Source of the DNA: Siphonodentalium dalli | Taxonomy: Eukaryota; Mollusca; Scaphopoda; Gadilida; Siphonodentaliidae | Assembly (NCBI GenBank): GCA_032622095.1 | Contig: CP136062.1 | Location: forward strand, 18,355,739 to 18,419,738 | Length of the DNA stretch: 64,000 nucleotides | Direction of reading: 5' to 3' | Shown here: one piece after another, positions 33,978 through 44,909 of the stretch | Position numbering within the stretch: position 1 is the stretch's first letter | Layout of the letters: each line of letters begins with the position of its first letter | Program-made: the position numbers and the translations under genes | Notes under the pieces: generated by a model | Seen by the model: only the letters and a program-made list of their open reading frames with translations | What the model was told of the DNA's origin: nothing | The model's database searches: none

Positions 33978-36900
33978 CTGGGAGGTGGGCACACTATAGG
34001 TCTTAACAGGCAAGTCTCGCGCGTGCAGGGGAGTGGGCACATTATATGTCTTAACAGGCAAGTCTCGGGAAAGTGGGCATATTATATATTTTAACAGGCA
34101 AGTCTCCTGGAAGTGGGCATATTATAGGTCTTAAGAGGCAAGTCTCTTGGAAGTGAGCATATTATAGGTCTTAAGAGGCAAGTGTCCGGGAAGTGGGCAT
34201 ATTATAGGTCTTAAGAGGCAAGTGTCCGGGAAGTGGGCATATTATAGGTCTTAAGGGGCAAGTGTCCGGGAAGTGGGCATATTATATGTCTTAAGAGGCA
34301 ATTATCCGGCAAGTGGGCATATTATAGGTCTTAACAGGCAAGTCTCGGGGAATTGGTCCCATTATAGGTCTTACTATGCAGCCATGTCTCCGGGAAGTGG
34401 GCATATTATAGGTCTTAAGAGGCAAGTATGTGGGAAGTGGGCATATTATAGGTCTTAATAGGCAAGTCTCCGGGAAGTGGGCATATTATAGGTCTTAAGA
34501 GGCAAGTGTCCGGGAAGTGGGCATATTATAGGTCTTAAGAGGCAAGTGTCCGGGAAGTGGGCATATTATAGGTCTTAACAGGCAAGTCTCCAGGAAGTGA
34601 GCATATTATAGGTCTTAACATGTAAGTCTCCGGTAAGTGGGCATATTATATGTATTAACAGGCAAGTGTCCGGGAAGTGGGCATATTATTGGTCTTAACA
34701 TGCAAGTCTCCAGGAAGTGGGCATATTATAGGTCTTAACAGACAAGTCTCCGGGAAGTGAGCATATTATAGGTCTTAACATGTAAGTCTCCGGTAAGTGG
34801 GCATATTATATGTATTAACATGCAAGTCTCCAGGAAGTGGGCATATTATAGGTCTTAACAGGCAAGTCTCCGGGAAGTGAGCATATTATAGGTCTTAACA
34901 TGTAAGTCTCCGGTAAGTGGGCATATTATATGTATTAACAGGCAAGTCTCCAGGAAGTGGGCATATTATAGGTCTTAACAGACAAGTCTCCAGGAAGTGA
35001 GCATATTATAGGTCTTAACAGGCAAGTCTCCAGGAATGGGCATATTATTGGTCTTAACATGTAAGTCTCCAGGAAGTGGGCATATTATAGGTCTTAACAG
35101 GCAAGTCTCCGGGAAGTGGGCATATTATAGGTCTTAACATATAAGTCTCCAGAAACTGGGCATATTATAGGTATTAACAGGCAAGTCTCCAGGAAGTGGG
35201 CATATTATAGGTCTTAACAGGCAAGTCTCCTGGAAGTGGGCATATTATAAGTCTTAACAGGCAAGTCTCCGGGAATGGGCATATTATAGAAATTAACATT
35301 TAAGTCTCCGGGAAGTGGGCATATTATAAGTCTTAACAGGCAAGTCTCCGGGAATGGGCATATTATAGAAATTAACATTTAAGTCTCCGGGAAATGGGCA
35401 TATTATAGGTCTTAACATATAAGTCTCCAGGAAGTGGGCATATTATAGGTCTTAGCAGCCAAGTCTGTGGGAAGTGGGCATATTATAGGTCTTAACATAT
35501 AAGTCTCCAGAAACTGGGCATATTATAGGTATTAACATGTAATTCTCCGGGAAGTGGGCATATTATAAGTCTTAACAGGCAAGTCTCCGGGAAATGGGCA
35601 TATTATAGGTCTTAACATATAAGTCTCCAGAAACTGGGCATATTATAGGTATTAACAGGCAAGTCTCCAGGAAGTGGGCATATTATAGGTCTTAACAGGC
35701 AAGTCTCCTGGAAGTGGGCATATTATAAGTCTTAACAGGCAAGTCTCCGGGAATGGGCATATTATAGAAATTAACATTTAAGTCTCCGGGAAGTGGGCAT
35801 ATTATAAGTCTTAACAGGCAAGTCTCCGGGAATGGGCATATTATAGAAATTAACATTTAAGTCTCCAGGAAGTGGGCATATTATAAGTCTTAACAGGCAA
35901 GTCTCCGGGAATGGGCATATTATAGGTCTTAGCAGCCAAGTCTGTGGGAAGTGGGCATATTATAGGTATTAACAGGCAAGTCTCCGGGAATGGGCATATT
36001 ATAGGTCTTAGCAGCCAAGTCTGTGGGAAGTGGGCATATTATAAGTCTTAACAGGCAAGTCTCCGGGAAGTGGGCATATTATAGGTCTTAACAGGCAAGT
36101 CTCCAGGAATGGGCATATTATAGGTATTAACATGTAAGTCTCCGGGAAGTGGGCATATTATAGGTATTAACATGTAAGTCTCCGGGAAGTGGGCATATTA
36201 TAGGTCTTAACAGGCAAGTCTCCGGGAAGTGGGCATATTATAGGTCTTAACAGGCAAGTCTCCAGGAATGGGCATATTATAGGTCTTAACATGTAAGTCT
36301 CCAGGAAGTGGGCATATTATAAGTATTAACATGTAAGTCTCCGGGAAGTGGGCATATTATAGGTCTTAACAGGCAAGTCTCCGGGAAGTGGGCATATTAT
36401 AGGTCTTAACATATAAGTCTCCAGAAACTGGGCATATTATAGGTATTAACATGTAAGTCTCCGGGAAGTGGGCATATTATAGGTCTTAACATATAAGTCT
36501 CCAGAAACTGGGCATATTATAGGTATTAACATGTAAGTCTCCGGGAAGTGGGCATATTATAAGTCTTAACAGGCAAGTCTCCGGGAATGGGCATATTATA
36601 GGTCTTAACATGTAAGTCTCCAGGAAGTGGGCATATTATAGGTCTTAACATGCAAGTCTCCGGGAAATGGGCATATTATAGGTCTTAACAGGCAAGTCTC
36701 GCGCGCGCGCGGGGAAGTGGGCACATTATAGGTCTTAAGAGACAAGTGTCCGGGAAGTGGGCATATTATAGGACTTAACAGGCAAGTCTCCGGGAAATGG
36801 GCATATTATAGGTCTTAACAGGCAAGTCTCGCGCGCGCGCGGGGAAGTGGGCACATTATAGGTCTTAAGAGACAAGTGTCCGGGAAGTGGGCATATTATA

Positions 36901-37105
36901 GGACTTAACAGGCAAGTCTCCGGGAAATGGGCATATTATAGGTCTTAACATGTAAGTCTCCAGGAAGTGGGCATATTATAAGTCTTAACAGGCAAGTCTC
37001 CGGGAATGGGCATATTATAGGTCTTAAGAGACAAGTCTCCGGGAATGGGCATATTATAGGTCTTAGCAGCCAAGTCTGTGGGAAGTGGGGACATTATGCT
37101 GACTA
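33978..37105. repeat. 40-bp satellite array, about 78 units
   Basis: Unit: GTCTCCGGGAAGTGGGCATA followed by TTATAGGTCTTAACAGGCAA. Variants (AGGCAA/ATGTAA/ATATAA; GGTCTT/GGTATT/GAAATT) are ordered in blocks. A 120-bp trimer recurs at 34620-34960, GAAATTAACATTTAAG blocks recur at 35270-35890, and a 130-bp block with a GCGCGCGCGCGG run is duplicated with the runs at 36701 and 36831. Units abut with no unique spacers. Confidence 0.95.
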
Positions 37106-37675
37106 GCCAGATTATATCTTCTTGCTTTCCCAATGCATTCGAAGTGCGAAATAACATAAACGTATGTAAAACAACTATCATCAACAAGTACATGTACATG
37201 TAAAATAGATTGACTTTGTTCTTAATTTCATTATTAAAACTCAAATAATGCGATTTTGCATGTCAAAGCCATTGTTATGTAAACATTAGTCATTAGTCAT
37301 ATTCAGACTAAAATATTTGAACTTGCTGCATACGCGATAAGCGATGTTTGTTGGCAAATCAAACAGTTTTTGTTTACATATCAATGATTTCAACACGCGA
37401 AAGTGCATCAATAATGAATATAAGAACAAAATGTATCTATATCACCATGTTCTTCTGATTAATCAAGATAACAACTTAATGCGTTGATTAATCAAGATAG
37501 TAACTAAAGTTGTTTGGCAATTGTATGCGGCCGTATCAAACCTGTATTATTAGACAACATCTAATTTATTAACACAGTACGATGTTTGCAGATATATCTG
37601 CTAAAATATGAAAACCAAACGTTAATAAATATAAACTAGACCTACATGTTTCTACACAAATAGTGCCATTTTGTA
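37106..37675. other. No gene seen
   Basis: AT-rich flank of the satellite with no recognised feature. The missing first exon of the peptidase gene could be here or further upstream but was not identified. Confidence 0.4.
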
Positions 37676-38255
37676 TTAGCTCAACTTTACAACGTAAAGT
37701 TTGAGCTATTGCTATGGGTTGGTGTCCGTCGTCTTTGCGTCCGTGCGTGCATGCGTGCGTCAACAATTTCCTTTGGCATGCCCTACAGGCCGCATCCCTT
37801 ATCCGATCTTTACCAAACTTCATATGTAGCTTCAGGGTAACCTATAGATGGGAGTTATCAATTTTTTCAATAGATTTCTCTTATCCGATCATCACCAAAC
37901 TTCATATTGATCTTCGGGATGACCTCTAGATGGGAGCCTCCTATGTTGACCGAATTAAAAAAAAAAACATTGTTGCCAGCAGCCATCTTCGATTTCACAT
38001 TTGAATCCATTTTGTTGAAAAACATGGCCACCAGTGTCCATCTTGCAATTTACTCTTTGTATGATTAAACCCTTTGGCGCACACTACAGACCACATATCT
38101 CTTCCGATCACCACCAAACTTCATATCGATTTTCGGGGGGTGACCTCTAGTTCATTTCCTTCTTTATCATTCTATTCATTGTTCAGCAAAAAATTAACTC
38201 TTTCCCAAGTTGAGCTACCATACAGTGTCATTGACACTTTCATTGTAATTTTTGT
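37676..38255. mobile_element. AGCTCAAC...TTGAGCT dispersed element
   Basis: Headed by TAGCTCAACTTTACAACG...TTTGAGCTATTGC, GTGCGTCAACAATTTCC and ACCAAACTTCATAT, with CATGGCCACCAGTGTCCATC. It ends with AAGTTGAGCTACCATACAGT and GTCATTGACACTTTCATTG. The same ends bound the 6137-7870 array. Non-coding, copy number high in the window. Confidence 0.7.
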
Positions 38256-38336
38256 TGTCCAGATTTTATCTTGAACAGCGTTTGAAACTTGGTATGTGGC
38301 CTGTGTGTAATCCCGATTGCTTATATTTTTGTTTAG

Positions 38337-38681
38337 GTTTTGGCCCGTTCTTTTTTTGTTCTCTGTATATTATTTTAGGTTTGTGGCCACTCGGTTATCA
38401 TCCATATATTATTTTAGATTTTGGGCCGTTCGGTTATCATCCATATATTATTTTAGGTTTTTGGCCATTCGGTTATCCATATATTATTTTAGGGTTTGTT
38501 CCGTTCGGATATCAATATATAATAATTAGTTTAGGTTTGGGCCATTCGGTTATCCATATATATTTTTTTTAGGTTTTGGGCCATCGGTTATCCATATATT
38601 ATTTTAGGTTTTGGGCAGTTCAGTTATCCATATATATTATTTTAGGTTTTGTGTCATTCGGTTATCCATATATTATTTTAG
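38337..38681 (+). repeat. Minisatellite made from the exon's splice acceptor
   Basis: Nine diverged copies of TATTATTTTAG|GTTTTGGG followed by CCGTTCGGTTATCCATA, starting after AG at 38337, 38379, 38418, 38457, 38493, 38535, 38573, 38608 and 38646. The tenth copy is the real exon start at 38682. Each unit carries a pyrimidine/T-rich stretch, a TAG acceptor and codons for G-F-G-P-F-G. Spacing is 35-42 bp. The nearest unit is 36 bp (12 codons, in frame), so use of that acceptor would add 12 residues without a frameshift. Confidence 0.85.
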
Positions 38682-38851
38682 GTTTTGGGCCGTTCGGTTG
38701 TCACGAGGAGAATGTCAGTTGGAGTGCAGTAAAGGGAGTGGAGAGGATGGGGCTCGGCGAGGGTGTGGCGCTGGTCACGGAACAGCTTCCTGTTATGTAC
38801 GAACATGTGAAGAGCAGAATTCCACAACTGTGGAACGAACATAAACCAACG
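38682..38851 (+). CDS. PGPEP1: Pyroglutamyl-peptidase I, exon with GFGPFG loop
   Basis: This exon encodes the N-terminal part of a cytosolic cysteine peptidase (family C15) that removes N-terminal pyroglutamate from peptides. The acceptor is TTATTTTAG at 38673-38681 and the donor is GTGAGT at 38852. The first two bases complete a Gly codon split by the upstream intron (phase 1). The translation begins G-F-G-P-F-G, the substrate-binding loop of the family, then NVSWSAV, LGLGEGV-like text (here MGLGEGVAL), LPVMYE and IPQLWNEHKPT. These align with the human enzyme's NASWIAV, LGLGDSV, IPVEYQ and IPALWEKHSPQ. The exon is 170 bp and ends in phase 0. The upstream copies of its 5' boundary make the acceptor choice ambiguous by sequence; this one is chosen because the rest of the exon follows it directly. 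Confidence 0.92.
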
Positions 38852-38999
38852 GTGAGTAATGTTTCACTACCAAAAATCAATGGTCATATTGTGTAGAAAA
38901 TTGTGTAGAAATGACACATGAGGTATGTGTCGGTGGAATTTCCTCAACGGATGGCCTTGGTTGTGGGTTTTATTAAAGAGAAATAAAAGTTTCCAAATT

Positions 39000-39490
39000 A
39001 TGAATTTCCTCAAGAATAGACTCATAGTATAGTATAGTATAGTATCATGATAGTATGGATGCAATATTATCCACAAAACACACTTTGTGTGAGCCGAGCA
39101 TTTGTTCGTGTACAGCACGTAAGAGTGTGCAATAAGGAAAACACTGAACACCGTGGCAATTTTTTGGGGAGATTGATTCATGGCGACCATTCAACACCGA
39201 AATTTTGATTGGCGTGCGCTATATCGGTATGTTGTAAACAATATGGTATCCATTTTAACAAATGTTCACAGAGTGGGGTCTCCCCCATGTTGAGTGTTTT
39301 GCGTAACACACACTCTCCGTATCATTTACTGTATCATAACATGGCTTTTGTTTACTAACAATAACATGCTATTTATCCGATATTGGTATAAGAACAAAAG
39401 CTGTCTATATTTTAATAATCTTTCTGTTTATAGCGGTTTTAATGGATGTGACTATTTTAACAGCAATATACCCGTCGCGAAGGCCATAAG
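39000..39490. mobile_element. Dispersed element, contiguous copy
   Basis: Lies in the first intron. It contains, in order, CACTTTGTGTGAGC, GATTCATGG, CATTCAACACCG, CGGTATGTTGTAAA, ATGTTGAGTGTTTTGCG, TTGGTATAAGAACAA and TTTTAACAGC. These are the same blocks split between 4380-4660 and 5680-5940. Internally palindromic around GTGTTTTGC. No coding. Confidence 0.65.
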
Positions 39491-39567
39491 AATAACCTAA
39501 TATGATAATATTGTTGTGTGCAAACTGGCGTATCTGTAGCCACGCCCCAGCGGTACCATTGTCTTAT

Positions 39568-39985
39568 ATGGTTACAGTACACCAATTATTCTCCATAGGC
39601 GACAGTGTTAATGTCTGGGGCTATGCTCGATTCCTTGTGAATTCTGGAACTTTCTAACCTAGTCAATTTTGAAGAATGGCTCTTCGGACCCAATTCGACC
39701 CGAAAAAATTAATAGATACGTGTGGGTTTTCCACCTTTAAATTTACCGCTTTTGATACTGCCCTAATTTCGCAGAAAAATTCATCACCAAATTTTCAAAC
39801 ATACCCCCATTAAATGCCAGGTTAATTATTTCACCCACTCTGTATCAATATTAATCTAGGTATAATATTTCCATGGTGGCTTTGATTTTTTCTTGTTTTT
39901 GCATTAATTTTATCCCAATCATAATCAACCATTCAGCTGTCAGGTGTGATTTTATGCTGACTTGAGTGTGGGCGATAGCACATAT
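39568..39985 (+). repeat. Diverged single copy related to the 1.35-kb tandem unit
   Basis: It begins GGTTACAGTACACCAATTATT and has CTCCATAGGCGACAGTGTTA, as at 59638. It ends with ATAATCAACCATTCAGC and TTTTATGCTGACTTGAGT, as at 59987-60035. The middle is strongly diverged. It shows that the tandem unit derives from a dispersed repeat, and both share the left boundary GGTTAC. Confidence 0.65.
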
Positions 39986-40065
39986 CACCAAGGGGGGGGG
40001 TAATTTTGTATAATTGGTGTACTATAACCATATTGGTCCAATAGTTCTTCATTTAATTGTTGCAG

Positions 40066-40298
40066 CTCGTTGTTCATGTGGGAGTTGCAGACCCTTATAC
40101 TAAGCTAATAATAGAACACCAGGCGTTCAATGGATCATACAACAGAGCTGATGTTAACGGTGTACATCCACCATCACAGTGCTGTGTTGATGGCGGTGAT
40201 AATTGCATACAATCAGGGATAAACATGGACCAAGTGGTGACTGATATTAATAATCATTCATGTGCTGCCACAGCTGACTCATCTAAAGATCCCGGTCG
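40066..40298 (+). CDS. PGPEP1: Pyroglutamyl-peptidase I, middle exon
   Basis: The acceptor is TTGTTGCAG ending at 40065 and the donor is GTAAGT at 40299. The exon is 233 bp, phase 0 in and phase 2 out. The translation starts LVVHVGV, the central strand of the C15 fold, identical to the vertebrate enzyme. KLIIEHQAFN follows, whose Glu aligns with catalytic Glu85 of the human protein (TLEKCGHN). Next come NRADVNGVHPPSQCCVDGGD (human LDNCRFCPGSQCCVEDGPE) and INMDQVV. The exon ends DSSKDPGR, the Arg codon split by the intron, just before the catalytic Cys exon. Residue identities to the human protein are from memory of that protein. Confidence 0.93.
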
Positions 40299-40387
40299 GT
40301 AAGTATTCAGTGTATATACGAATACAGAAAGAACATGTATAACACATTTTAAAGATAGGGTATCTCTTAATATTCCTAACAAGTTTT

Positions 40388-41240
40388 TAGCTCAACTCAG
40401 TTGACGAAGTGAAGTTTGAGCTATTGCCATGGGTTCGCGTCAGTGCGTGCGTCTGCCAACAATTTCCATTAGCACACCCTACAGGTCACATCTCTCATCC
40501 GTTCATCACCAAACTTCATATGGATCAATTAACCCTTTACCCAACAAAACCGGCCAAATAAAGCTTCAACAGCCTAAAATATCTTCGGTCTGTCTCAATA
40601 GAACCATACAAATATGGATATCATTGGAACCGGCTCCTTGACCACATTGTGATAGTTACAGTTATGCCCTGTGCCAATGCATTCTCTTATATATGCGAGT
40701 CGATCATAGGTCGCCTCGCATATATAAGAGAATGCATTGGCCTAAAAAATATCTTTTTTTAACACTTTTTTACCATTTTGTCTTACATTCTTTAACAATT
40801 TTAATGCGTTAAGCCAATGCATTCTCTTATATATGCGAGGCGACCTATGGTCGACTCGCATATATAAGAGAATGCATTGGCACAGGGCCGTTCTGTTGGG
40901 TAAAGGGTTAAGTTCAGGGTGACTTCTAGATGGGAGCCATCGATTCCCTCCATCCCCGAAATTTGTTAAAAAACATGGCCGCCAGTCCTCATCTTGGATT
41001 ACAAATTTGAATCCATCTGCACACCCTGCAGCCCGCATTTCTTAGAGAATTGTTTTGAAAATTTACATGCATGTTTAGGATCACCTCTAAATGGGAGCTA
41101 TAGAATTGTAAAAAGTTTCGTTGAAAAACATGGCCTCCGGCAGCCATCTTAGTTTGAAGAAATATGAACCCATTTGGTCTGATGGTACTTGAAATTGTTT
41201 TAAGAATTACTATGGAGGGAAAGAGTTATGATCCTGGTTT
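40388..41240. mobile_element. AGCTCAAC-headed dispersed element, intron copy
   Basis: Starts TAGCTCAACTCAGTTGACGA, GTTTGAGCTATTGCCATGGG, then CCAACAATTTCCATTAGCAC, ACCAAACTTCATATGGATC, CATGGCCGCCAGTCCTCATC and a final GAATTGTTTTGAAAATTTAC. It is interrupted by the MITE at 40533-40907. Confidence 0.7.
40533..40907. mobile_element. TTAA-target MITE with twin hairpins (375 bp), copy 2
   Basis: TTAA at 40529-40532 and 40908-40911. Ends are CCCTTTACCCAACA / TGTTGGGTAAAGGG. The 69-bp hairpins at 40673-40741 and 40813-40881 are near-exact inverted copies of each other. Opposite orientation to the copy at 25041-25431. Nested in the AGCTCAAC-headed element, within intron 2 of the peptidase gene. Confidence 0.87.
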
Positions 41241-42688
41241 GAAAACTACATGTATTTGACCCATGCAGTGATCAAGGGCAGATCTTTGGGGACGTGTCCG
41301 GGCGCCATTTGACTCCGAGCGCCCGAAGTTTCTGCCTTAATATTGCTATATACATTCATATATATACAACAGTTTCCATGTTTTACATTAATCTTACTGA
41401 AACATAACAAGTATTTTAACTGTGGTTGGATGTATATCCATGCAAGGGCGGCTCCAATATCCCGGCCGCACCCGCGTGGACTATTTTCGCCATGCAGGGC
41501 AAAATAAAAATCTGTTGACATTTTGTTTCTGGAAAATATCTGGCCCGGCGCCAAAATTTAGGTGCCAGAATTGTTTCTATAACCATAGATATTATTATAG
41601 CAGTTCTAACCATGGTGTCAACGGTCTATTCCATCTATTTATGCATGTAGCAAAAGAAATGAGATGACCACACTTTGGGATAGGCCTATACAACGTAGTC
41701 CGAGCATTCGATAGTACGGAGGTTTGCCTCGGACTATTGAACCTCAAACCATGAACACTGCACTGACGGCAGTATATCATCATAAAGAAATTATATATAG
41801 GCCTACGCCATAATATGGTATACTACTAAACATTTAGTGTCTTCAGTATAGAAATAAAGTGCTGGTTTCAAATTGTTTGAATATTTAGAATATGTTATAA
41901 CTTTGATCACATGTTTTGTCACCCTTAATAATTGGAACAAATGTGGCACAAAACTGTGACAAAAGACAGCAAGGTTACGACTCATAAACTGCCATTGTTT
42001 AATTGAAATAAGAGTAACGATCGAGTGCTTCAAAACACATATTTTTTCCAGGTGTCGTTATCATCATACTCAGTTGATTGAACATATTTATTGTGACCCA
42101 AACATTTACAAAACAAAATGATTACATGAGAGAATGATCGGACTACCTTGTATTGATAACTTGCTGGTGCAGCATGCATGCAGCTGATGGCTATTATGAG
42201 TAAAAATTAAATCGGCAGCATGAACAATGGAGGAAAGCTTTTGTAAATCCTCATGCCAACCTGATCATTCGCTATCATTAATGCACTGACTTTCTGAAAA
42301 TATAAGTTCTCTTTTCTCCCGTGATGTGGGAACTGAGAGAGTTGATGCCGAAGTTCAGACTTGTCTTTGCACAAATTGAACTAGCTGTAAGCATGCAGCT
42401 ATATAATTATAAGCTGACCAATTTGTAGTATCTTGAACACATAATCTGCAGTGTCGACACATCCCTGCCATACGTTTTGAGGACATATAACTGGGGTGAA
42501 AACACAGTAGCTGTAATCTTCTATCATGCACTGCACGACTCCGTATGATCCCGTATAGCATACCATAATTATACTGCCCACTCGTGTGATATACAGTCCT
42601 CGTGCAGTAACATTAGTACATCCATTGATCCACGTAAATTTAATTGTCACTAGCTCCGTATAAGCTATATAAACTGAGATTTGTGTTT
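41241..42688. other. Intronic DNA, no gene seen
   Basis: Several frames of 60-100 codons on both strands lack recognised domains. A GGGCGCCATTTG...CGAGCGCCC palindromic stretch lies near 41308. Confidence 0.4.
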
Positions 42689-43520
42689 TTAGCTCACCTG
42701 AGACGAAGTCTCCGGTGGAGCTATAGTCATCACTCCTCGTCCGTCGTCCGTCCGTCCGTCTGTCTGTCCGTCAACTTTTTTAAAAACATCTTCTCCTCTG
42801 AAACCATCATACCAAATTGGTTCATATTTGGTGTGGATGTTCCCTAGGTGACTCTCATTCAGATTTGTTCAAATGAGGGTCACTGGGTCAAATAGTTGCC
42901 AAACCAGGGTCATAACTCTATTCCTCCACAGTAATTCTTACAACAACTTCTTGTCCATAACCATTGTGCCGATTTAGCTAATATTTGGTATGGAGGGTCC
43001 TTGGTGACTGGTGTTCAGATTTGTTCAAATGAGGTCACCCGGTCAATTAGTTGAGAAACCAGGGCCATAACTCATAGTAATTCTTACAATGACTTCATCT
43101 ACAACAATATTCGGCCGATTTAGCTTATATTTGGTACTGAGGGACCTTGGGTGACTGGGAATCAGATTTGTTCAAATTGGATCACTGGGTCATTAGGGGC
43201 AGAGCCAGGGACATAACTCTAAAAACCAAAAAATTACATTTTTGTATTTTGATCATATTTGGTGTGGATGTTCCCAAGGTGACTGTCATTCAGATTTGTT
43301 CAAATGAGGTCACTGTGTCAAACAGTTGCGAAACCAGGGCCATAACTATATTCCTCCTTGGTAATTCTTATAACGACTTCTTGTCTATAACCATTGTGCC
43401 GATTTAGTTTATATTTGGTATGTGGGGTCATTGAATGACTGGGGTTCAGATTTGTTCAAATGGGGTCACTGGGTCAAATTCGGGTGCAGGCAGGGCCATA
43501 ATTCCCCAAAAAATAATAAA
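42689..43520. mobile_element. AGCTCACCTGAG...GGTGGAGCT dispersed element
   Basis: It starts with AGCTCACCTGAGACGAAGTC and TCCGGTGGAGCT (a short hairpin), then a (CCGT)n run and CCGTCAACTTTTT. About five tandem blocks of about 160 bp follow: GATTTAGCTTATATTTGGTA, CCTTGGTGACTG, CAGATTTGTTCAAATGAGG, TCACTGGGTCAA and CCAGGGCCATAACTC. I recognise this wording as common in bivalve genomic DNA (from memory). No coding. Confidence 0.7.
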
Positions 43521-43825
43521 AAATTCAGGAACTCCTTGATCAATTTAACATACAAAAAAAATTATCACCCTCCCCCCACATGACCCAGAACCCCACCCTG
43601 CCCCCAACCAACAGCATTCCACCCTATCTCATTTCCTAACTCACAGGATCTCCCCCACCAGCATATTAAGTCAATTGTATTAGCTACAGACAGAGAGAGT
43701 TAATATAAATACACACACAGGCATCAATTGAGATGTTTATCAGGCTGACAGGTGTGAACTTAATGCACCAGACAGCACTCATGCCAATGTGTGTTATTAA
43801 AATAAAAACAAATTATTGTTCTCTA
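43521..43825. other. Intronic DNA, no gene seen
   Basis: Poly-C-rich and AT-rich stretches, nothing recognised. Confidence 0.4.
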
Positions 43826-44262
43826 ACCTGAATTTAGTGTGTCTGGCATTTGCAGAATGAGGTTCCCAGAGGGTGAATTTAGTTATGCTACCCTGCACAG
43901 CAGTCTAGCATCACCAAATACACTAGCCAGGGTCCTCATTCTGCTTAAGCCTCATCTTCTGGGAAGTATATAGGCACTTAAATTGACATTTTTACTTACT
44001 TTTTCCCTTCTATTTAGTTTCTATATCCCCTAATTTGTGAATATAAAATGCATAATTGAGGTGCCCAGTGGGTGCACATCACCAACTTTAACTGGAGAAC
44101 TTCAATCTAATGCTATGTCTCCCATAGCAGTTGAGGCCTACACAGAATGAGGTCCTCAGAGGGTGAATTTGGTGATGCTAGCCCGCATTGCAGGATTGTG
44201 TCATTAAATTCACCCTTATGGGACCTCATTGTGCAAATGTCAGACACTATGTTCAGGCTTGG
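43826..44262. mobile_element. Palindromic MITE family, copy d
   Basis: The left end has ACCTGAATTTAGTGTGTCTG, GCAGAATGAGG and CAGAGGGTGAATTTAG with a GCACAGCAG centre. The right end has GAATGAGGTCCTCAGAGGGT, GCCCGCATTGCAGG, ATTCACCC and CCTCATTGTGCAAATGTCAG, then TTCAGGCTTGG. The middle contains GTTTCTATATCCCCTAATTT and CATCACCAACTTTAACTGG. Same orientation as copy c. In intron 2. Confidence 0.75.
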
Positions 44263-44682
44263 ATGTTCGAATATTATGTTCTTAATCACCAGTATCCAAT
44301 TGAACTCATTATACCCTGAAAAGAAAACTTGGGGGGGGGGTATATTGGATTGAATTTGTCAGTATCTATGTCAGACTGTTTTCCCATCCATCCATCTGTC
44401 ATGTCTCTATCCGTCCATCAATTGTTTTCTTCTCCAGATACATATTAAAGACCAAATGGGTTTAAATATTTAGGTGTGGATGTAAATCCTTGTAGGAGTA
44501 ACACAATACATTGGTATCACTGGGCAAATGTTTGTGCCATCATTAATTATCTTCATGTCAACAGGTCTCCCAGACATTCTTGTTGCTGATAGTGGCTTTA
44601 TGAATGGAATTTTATCCCATGTTTATCTCAGATACAAATTGCCTGTTTGAAAGATAAAGTTTATTTTTACTATTAATATTAA
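44263..44682. other. Intronic DNA, no gene seen
   Basis: An 11-bp G run at about 44330 and short CATCCATCTGTC words only. Confidence 0.35.
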
Positions 44683-44815
44683 CCATTTCATAACCAGAGT
44701 TGTGCTGGTGAGACCCTGTGCTTGTGCATTCTGTTATATATGCTCCCATGGGAAGCCTCCCATATAAAAGAGAATGCACTGGCTTTCCAGGTCATTGTAA
44801 TTTTGTTAAGGCAAT
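44683..44815. mobile_element. Twin-hairpin MITE, truncated copy
   Basis: TTAA at 44679-44682, then CCATTTCATAACCAGAG and CCTGTGC, one decayed hairpin (GTGCATTCTGTTATATATGC...AAAAGAGAATGCACTGGC) and the spacer to TTTTGTTAAGGC. The second hairpin and right end are missing. Confidence 0.65.
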
Positions 44816-44909
44816 AGGCATCCAAATAAATGATGTATGTCATATTCTTGCAGGGATGTCGCCACTGTGTTGGGGGGTGATTTACAGATTTGTTCAATGA
44901 AATGTAATT

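Noticed and set aside
33978-37105. Regular 40-bp repeats that look like a CRISPR array at first sight
   Set aside because: Units abut without unique spacers, variants spread in blocks, and the surrounding DNA is animal with spliced genes and LTR elements.
38252-38572. 106-codon frame with GFGPFGY repeats read as a separate repetitive protein
   Set aside because: The repeats are copies of the peptidase exon boundary including its acceptor; without splicing evidence they are intronic.
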